Assembly (NCBI RefSeq): GCF_020217005.1
Contig: NZ_JAIWOI010000363.1
Span: 1-10,000, forward strand
Length of the DNA stretch: 10,000 nucleotides
Direction: 5' to 3'
From: Rheinheimera sp.
GTDB lineage: Bacteria > Pseudomonadota > Gammaproteobacteria > Enterobacterales > Alteromonadaceae
A program made the translations under genes and the position numbers. The notes under the pieces were generated by a model, which was not told the origin of the DNA, searched no databases, and was given only the letters and a program-made list of their open reading frames with translations. This document shows positions 7,089 to 10,000 of the stretch, one piece after another (within the stretch, counting starts at the first letter, position 1; each line of letters begins with the position of its first letter).

Positions 7089-7210
7089 CTTAAACTGTTA
7101 CTTTTTTTGCTTTAACCAGCCTTTGCCCGGTGTTTATCGACCGGGATCTCTGAAAGCCAACTTATACGGTTTTTATAAGCCGTTTTCCCAGAGTTCCTAA
7201 CCATTTTTTT
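7065..7210 (+). promoter_or_regulatory. Candidate attenuator: four alternately pairing segments in the rsgA leader
   Basis: Segment 1 (7065-7078) pairs with segment 2 (7119-7132) over 14 positions: 12 Watson-Crick, one G-T, one mismatch. Part of segment 2, CCCGGT (7126-7131), alternatively pairs perfectly with ACCGGG (7140-7145, segment 3). Segment 3 extended, GGATCTCTG (7144-7152), pairs with CAGAGTTCC (7189-7197, segment 4) with one mismatch, and seven Ts follow at 7204-7210. The 1:2 and 2:3 pairings exclude each other, as do 2:3 and 3:4. Inside 3:4 there are two further exclusive stems, CTTATA/TATAAG and ACGG/CCGT (7161-7183). Segment 1 lies in the leader ORF, so a ribosome there would free segment 2. 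The function is inferred from topology only. Confidence 0.4.
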
Positions 7211-7251
7211 ACTGTGCGTGCAGTGTATTGCTGTGCGTAAAAGGAAATGAG

Positions 7252-8286
7252 ATGAACTTACCTCCAACATTACAGCAACTGGGCTGGCAAGCATTTTTTC
7301 AGCAACAACTTAATTTGCAGGAATTTGAGCACTGCGTTATTGCCCGCGTAATTGCACAACATCGTTCCGGCTATGAGCTGGCGACAGCGCTGGGTCTGCG
7401 TAGCATAGCTATTAATTCTGCACTGCCTCAAATGATCATTGGTGATTGGCTGCTGCTGGATGAACATGGCCGCTTTGTGCGCTTATTGTCACGAAAATCG
7501 CTGTTTAAACGCAAAGCTGCAGGCAGCCAACTGGCTGAGCAGTTAATTGCAGCCAATGTCGATACACTGCTGATTGTCTGCTCGCTAAACCACGATTTTA
7601 ATTTAAGCCGGATAGAACGTTACCTTGCGTTGGCGCATGACAGTGGAGCCGAGCCTTTGGTGGTGCTAACCAAAAAAGACCTTTGCCCTGATGCCGAAAG
7701 GCTGCAGAAACAGGTGCAGCAGTTAGACCCTTTGTTGTTGGTCGAAGCAGTTAATGCACTGGAGAGCGATAGCTGTAACGCACTTCGTCACTTGTACAGA
7801 GCTGGTAGCACCCTGGCTGTTGTAGGCTCGTCCGGTGTTGGCAAGTCTAGTTTGGTCAATACACTAACAGGTAGTGCCGGGCAGAAAACGGCCACTATCC
7901 GCCATGATGACAGCAAAGGACGGCACACTACCACGGCGCGATCTATGCATTTTACCGGTGAAGGCGCAGTGTTGATTGATACACCGGGTATGCGTGAGTT
8001 GCAACTGACAGAGTGTGACGATGGTATCCGTCGTACCTTTTCTGACATTGACGCACTAATGACAGAGTGTCGTTTTAGTGATTGCCAGCACAAAACTGAA
8101 CCGGGATGCGCTGTTAGGCAGGCAATTGATGAGGGGACACTTGATACAAGACGGTTAGCTAACTTTCAGAAACTTAATGCTGAACAAGCCAGAAATAATG
8201 CATCGTTGCAGGAGCGGCGAGCCCGGGAACGACAATTTAGCAAAATGGTGAAGTCAGTGGTTTCTGCCAAGGCGAGGAGAACATAA
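7252..8286 (+). CDS. rsgA: RsgA-type ribosome small subunit-dependent GTPase, short-N-terminus form
   Basis: A 344-residue circularly permuted GTPase of the YjeQ/RsgA family, which binds the 30S subunit and promotes late maturation. Motifs appear in the permuted order: G4 TKKD (140-143), P-loop GSSGVGKS (192-199), GRHTTT switch I (223-228), DTPG (243-246), then the zinc site C273-x4-C278-x-H280-x5-C286. An OB-fold precedes G4 (about 30-100). The ATG at 7252 has AAGGA at 7241-7245, six bases away; an upstream in-frame TTG at 7228 lacks a site. It differs from the E. coli protein in lacking the long basic N-terminal tail and in having TKKD in place of NKID and DTPGMRE in place of DSPGVRE. It may thus be the second RsgA-like paralogue found in some gammaproteobacteria. 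It is a single gene behind a structured leader and ahead of a strong terminator. Confidence 0.9.
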   Translation: MNLPPTLQQLGWQAFFQQQLNLQEFEHCVIARVIAQHRSGYELATALGLRSIAINSALPQMIIGDWLLLDEHGRFVRLLSRKSLFKRKAAGSQLAEQLIAANVDTLLIVCSLNHDFNLSRIERYLALAHDSGAEPLVVLTKKDLCPDAERLQKQVQQLDPLLLVEAVNALESDSCNALRHLYRAGSTLAVVGSSGVGKSSLVNTLTGSAGQKTATIRHDDSKGRHTTTARSMHFTGEGAVLIDTPGMRELQLTECDDGIRRTFSDIDALMTECRFSDCQHKTEPGCAVRQAIDEGTLDTRRLANFQKLNAEQARNNASLQERRARERQFSKMVKSVVSAKARRT

Positions 8287-8293
8287 GTAACCT

Positions 8294-8380
8294 TGATAAA
8301 GCCGCAAATAAGCTGCGTTATCACTAGTTGAGTAAGCAACACATGGATTGTATTTGGTGTTTTAGAGCAAATACAATCCA
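8294..8380 (+). other. Two successive hairpins after rsgA
   Basis: First stem: TGATAA...TTATCA (8294-8299/8318-8323) with an inner CGCA/TGCG separated by a three-base bulge. Second stem: a perfect 13-bp inverted repeat, TGGATTGTATTTG (8344-8356) and its complement (8368-8380), with an 11-base loop. Neither has a U-tract on either strand, so they are not simple intrinsic terminators. They sit between rsgA and the terminator at 8385 and may stabilise the transcript 3' end. Confidence 0.45.
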
Positions 8381-8384
8381 ACAA

Positions 8385-8410
8385 AAAACCGGACTAAAAA
8401 GTCCGGTTTT
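8385..8410. terminator. Strong bidirectional intrinsic terminator between rsgA and ychF
   Basis: AAAACCGGACT (8385-8395), an AAAA loop, and AGTCCGGTTTT (8400-8410) form a perfect 11-bp stem with a GC core. On the minus strand it is followed by a six-T run (8383-8388 in complement), which is ideal for ychF. On the plus strand it ends in TTTT, adequate for rsgA. It lies 24 bp from the ychF stop codon. Confidence 0.88.
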
Positions 8411-8434
8411 CAAAGCTAACGTAAAACCTTAGCG

Positions 8435-9526
8435 TTAAACGTTAAACAAGAAATGCATGACGTCGCCGTCTTTACAGACGTAGGTTTTACCTTCCACGCG
8501 CAGTTTGCCTGCTTCTTTGGCGCCGGCTTCACCGTTACAGGCGATAAAGTCGTCGAATGACACCACTTGAGCACGGATAAAACCTTTTTCAAAGTCGGTG
8601 TGGATCACACCAGCTGCTTGTGGGGCTGTGGCGCCAACCGGAATAGTCCAGGCGCGTACTTCTTTAACACCAGCAGTGAAATAAGTGTGCAGGTTCAGCA
8701 GTGAATAACCACCACGGATCACGCGGTTTAAACCTGGTTCAGTTAAGCCCATAGACTCTAAGAATTCAGCTTTTTCGTCGTCTTCCAGCTCAGATATTTC
8801 TGATTCAATAGCAGCACAAACTGGTACTACGATAGCGCCTTCTTTAGCGGCAATTTCACGCACCACGTCTAAGTGTGGGTTGTTTTCAAAACCATCTTCC
8901 AGCACGTTGGCAATGTACATGGTCGGTTTGATGGTCAGGAAGTTCATGTAGGACACCAGCGCTTTATCTTCTGGTGATAAGTCCAGCTGGCGTAAAGTTA
9001 AGCCTTGCTCTAAATGCGCTTTTACTTTTTCCAGCACTTCCATTTCAGCTTTGGCGTCTTTATCACCGGCTTTGGCTTTTTTACTGACGCGGAAAATGGC
9101 TTTTTCAGCACTGTCCATATCAGCCAGTACCAGTTCCATATTGATGGTATCAATGTCATCTGCCGGGTCTACTTTATTGGCAACGTGGATCACGTTGTCG
9201 TCTTCAAAGCAACGTACCACGTGGCCGATGGCGTCTGTTTCGCGAATGTTGGCCAGGAATTTATTACCTAAACCTTCACCTTTGGATGCGCCTTTGACCA
9301 GACCTGCGATATCGACAAACTCCATGGTCGTTGGCAGAATGCGTTGCGGGTTTACAATAGCGGCCAGTTGGTTCAGACGTGGGTCCGGCACTGGCACCAC
9401 ACCTGTATTTGGCTCGATAGTACAAAACGGGAAGTTAGCCGCTTCAATACCAGCTTTTGTCAGTGCGTTGAACAGAGTGGATTTACCTACGTTTGGTAAA
9501 CCAACGATGCCACATTTAAAACCCAT
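8435..9526 (-). CDS. ychF: YchF/OLA1-family ribosome-associated ATPase
   Basis: A 363-residue cytoplasmic Obg-related P-loop protein, full family length. The P-loop is GLPNVGKST (9-17), G3 is DIAG (72-75), and the position normally giving guanine specificity reads NVLE (207-210), the NxxE type that makes YchF prefer ATP over GTP. H114 aligns by number with the histidine implicated in hydrolysis in E. coli YchF. A helical insertion (about 130-200) and a C-terminal TGS domain (about 278-361) complete the layout. YchF binds ribosomes and is linked to stress and oxidative responses in E. coli. The ATG at 9526 has AAAGGA about seven bases upstream. It follows pth by 68 bp on the same strand, the usual pth-ychF arrangement, and ends at the terminator at 8385-8410. 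Confidence 0.97.
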   Translation of the reverse strand: MGFKCGIVGLPNVGKSTLFNALTKAGIEAANFPFCTIEPNTGVVPVPDPRLNQLAAIVNPQRILPTTMEFVDIAGLVKGASKGEGLGNKFLANIRETDAIGHVVRCFEDDNVIHVANKVDPADDIDTINMELVLADMDSAEKAIFRVSKKAKAGDKDAKAEMEVLEKVKAHLEQGLTLRQLDLSPEDKALVSYMNFLTIKPTMYIANVLEDGFENNPHLDVVREIAAKEGAIVVPVCAAIESEISELEDDEKAEFLESMGLTEPGLNRVIRGGYSLLNLHTYFTAGVKEVRAWTIPVGATAPQAAGVIHTDFEKGFIRAQVVSFDDFIACNGEAGAKEAGKLRVEGKTYVCKDGDVMHFLFNV

Positions 9527-9594
9527 GGGTGTTTCCTTTGTGCTGTAGACGGCAAAGCCGTACTGTTTGCGAACCGGACGCGCTTAAACTTTGT

Positions 9595-10000
9595 TTAAGC
9601 CGCGCTAAAACTATGTAACCTGTGCTGCGCTTTAATTAAGCCATCGCTTAACCAGAGCTCAAAACAACGCATCGATTCATCCAGAGCTTCGTCGATCAGC
9701 TTCTGTTCGGCTTGCGGTGCTTTGCCCAGCACATAACCTGTGACTAAATCTTTGTGGCCAGGATGGCCAATACCCAGTCGCAGGCGATAAAAATTGGCAT
9801 TATTGCCCAGTTTACTGGTGATGTCTTTTAAACCATTGTGACCGGCATGGCCGCCACCCAGTTTAAATTTTGCTACGCCGGGCGCTATCGCCATTTCGTC
9901 GTGAGCCACCAGAATGTTTTCGGGTAAAAGTTTATAGAACTGCGCCATAGCTGCAACGGCTTTGCCACTTAAATTCATGTACGTAGTGGGAACCAGCAAT
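9595..10000 (-). CDS. pth: Peptidyl-tRNA hydrolase, N-terminus beyond the window edge
   Basis: The visible 134 residues match E. coli Pth from about residue 60 to its end. Pth cleaves the ester bond of peptidyl-tRNAs that dropped off ribosomes, an essential recycling step. Active-site elements present, with a constant offset of 59 from E. coli numbering: TTYMN (Met67/Asn68), AHDE (Asp93) and GHNGLKD (Asn114). The N-terminal part with Asn10 and the catalytic His20 is off-window. The first visible codon (9997-9999) is TTG and is an internal leucine, not the start. The gene is upstream of ychF and probably cotranscribed. Between them are two short stems (ACGGC/GCCGT at 9549-9561 and GCTTAAAC/GTTTAAGC at 9582-9600, the latter overlapping the pth stop codon) without U-tracts, so no clear terminator separates the two genes. 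Confidence 0.97.
   Translation of the reverse strand, partial: LLVPTTYMNLSGKAVAAMAQFYKLLPENILVAHDEMAIAPGVAKFKLGGGHAGHNGLKDITSKLGNNANFYRLRLGIGHPGHKDLVTGYVLGKAPQAEQKLIDEALDESMRCFELWLSDGLIKAQHRLHSFSAA

Noticed and set aside
7161..7182. Possible H-type pseudoknot from CTTATA, CGG, TATAAG, CCG in interleaved order
   Set aside because: The loops that would cross the grooves have zero length, which a six-pair stem cannot accommodate. The two stems are better read as alternatives.
7228..7251. TTG start for rsgA eight codons upstream
   Set aside because: The AAGGA at 7241-7245 lies inside that extension and is correctly spaced for the ATG at 7252.
9051..9548. 165-codon open frame on the plus strand opposite ychF
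   Set aside because: ychF is unmistakable on the minus strand; the antisense frame shows no family features and is a by-product of its codon use.
9582..9600. 8-bp hairpin at the pth stop codon as a terminator between pth and ychF
   Set aside because: It has a three-base loop, an AT-rich stem and no U-tract; pth and ychF are normally cotranscribed.

Overview
The window looks like chromosomal DNA of a gammaproteobacterium. Three things point that way: a tRNA Met(CAT)-Leu(TAG)-Gln(TTG) operon with the same gene order as metT-leuW-glnU of enterobacteria, the pth-ychF pair, and a surface-type subtilase ending in a GlyGly-CTERM tail, a sorting signal known mainly from Shewanella, Vibrio and relatives. 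The overall flavour fits the Rheinheimera/Alishewanella/Alteromonadales area, but that placement is an impression from protein sequence and was not tested by any search.

Layout. 1-339 (minus): tRNA operon with its own near-consensus sigma70 promoter; the last tRNA (Gln) runs off the left edge. 532-2082 (plus): a POT-family proton/oligopeptide symporter. 2123-2593 (minus): a small GNAT acetyltransferase, converging on the transporter, with a perfect 14-bp hairpin between the two stop codons. 2699-6679 (minus): a 1326-residue secreted S8 serine protease with signal peptide, propeptide, catalytic domain, a long unassigned middle, calcium-binding thrombospondin type 3-like repeats (105-bp DNA period) and a C-terminal sorting tail. 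6680-7251: a 572-bp non-coding gap holding a promoter and a structured leader for the next gene. 7252-8286 (plus): a short-form RsgA, the circularly permuted 30S-maturation GTPase. 8287-8434: stacked hairpins including a strong bidirectional terminator. 8435-9526 (minus): ychF. 9595-10000 (minus): pth, cut by the right edge.

How the genes relate. tRNA operon, RsgA, YchF and Pth are all translation-related: tRNAs, small-subunit maturation, a ribosome-associated ATPase and peptidyl-tRNA recycling. The secreted protease and the peptide transporter are plausibly complementary (extracellular protein breakdown, then uptake of di/tripeptides), but they are on opposite strands and separated by the acetyltransferase, so this is a nutritional inference and not an operon argument.

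The most unusual part is the leader in front of rsgA (about 7020-7210): a 13-codon ORF with a strong Shine-Dalgarno sequence, followed by four RNA segments that can pair 1:2, 2:3 or 3:4 in mutually exclusive ways, then a seven-T run. That is the topology of a translation-coupled attenuator. It was read by eye and not folded computationally.
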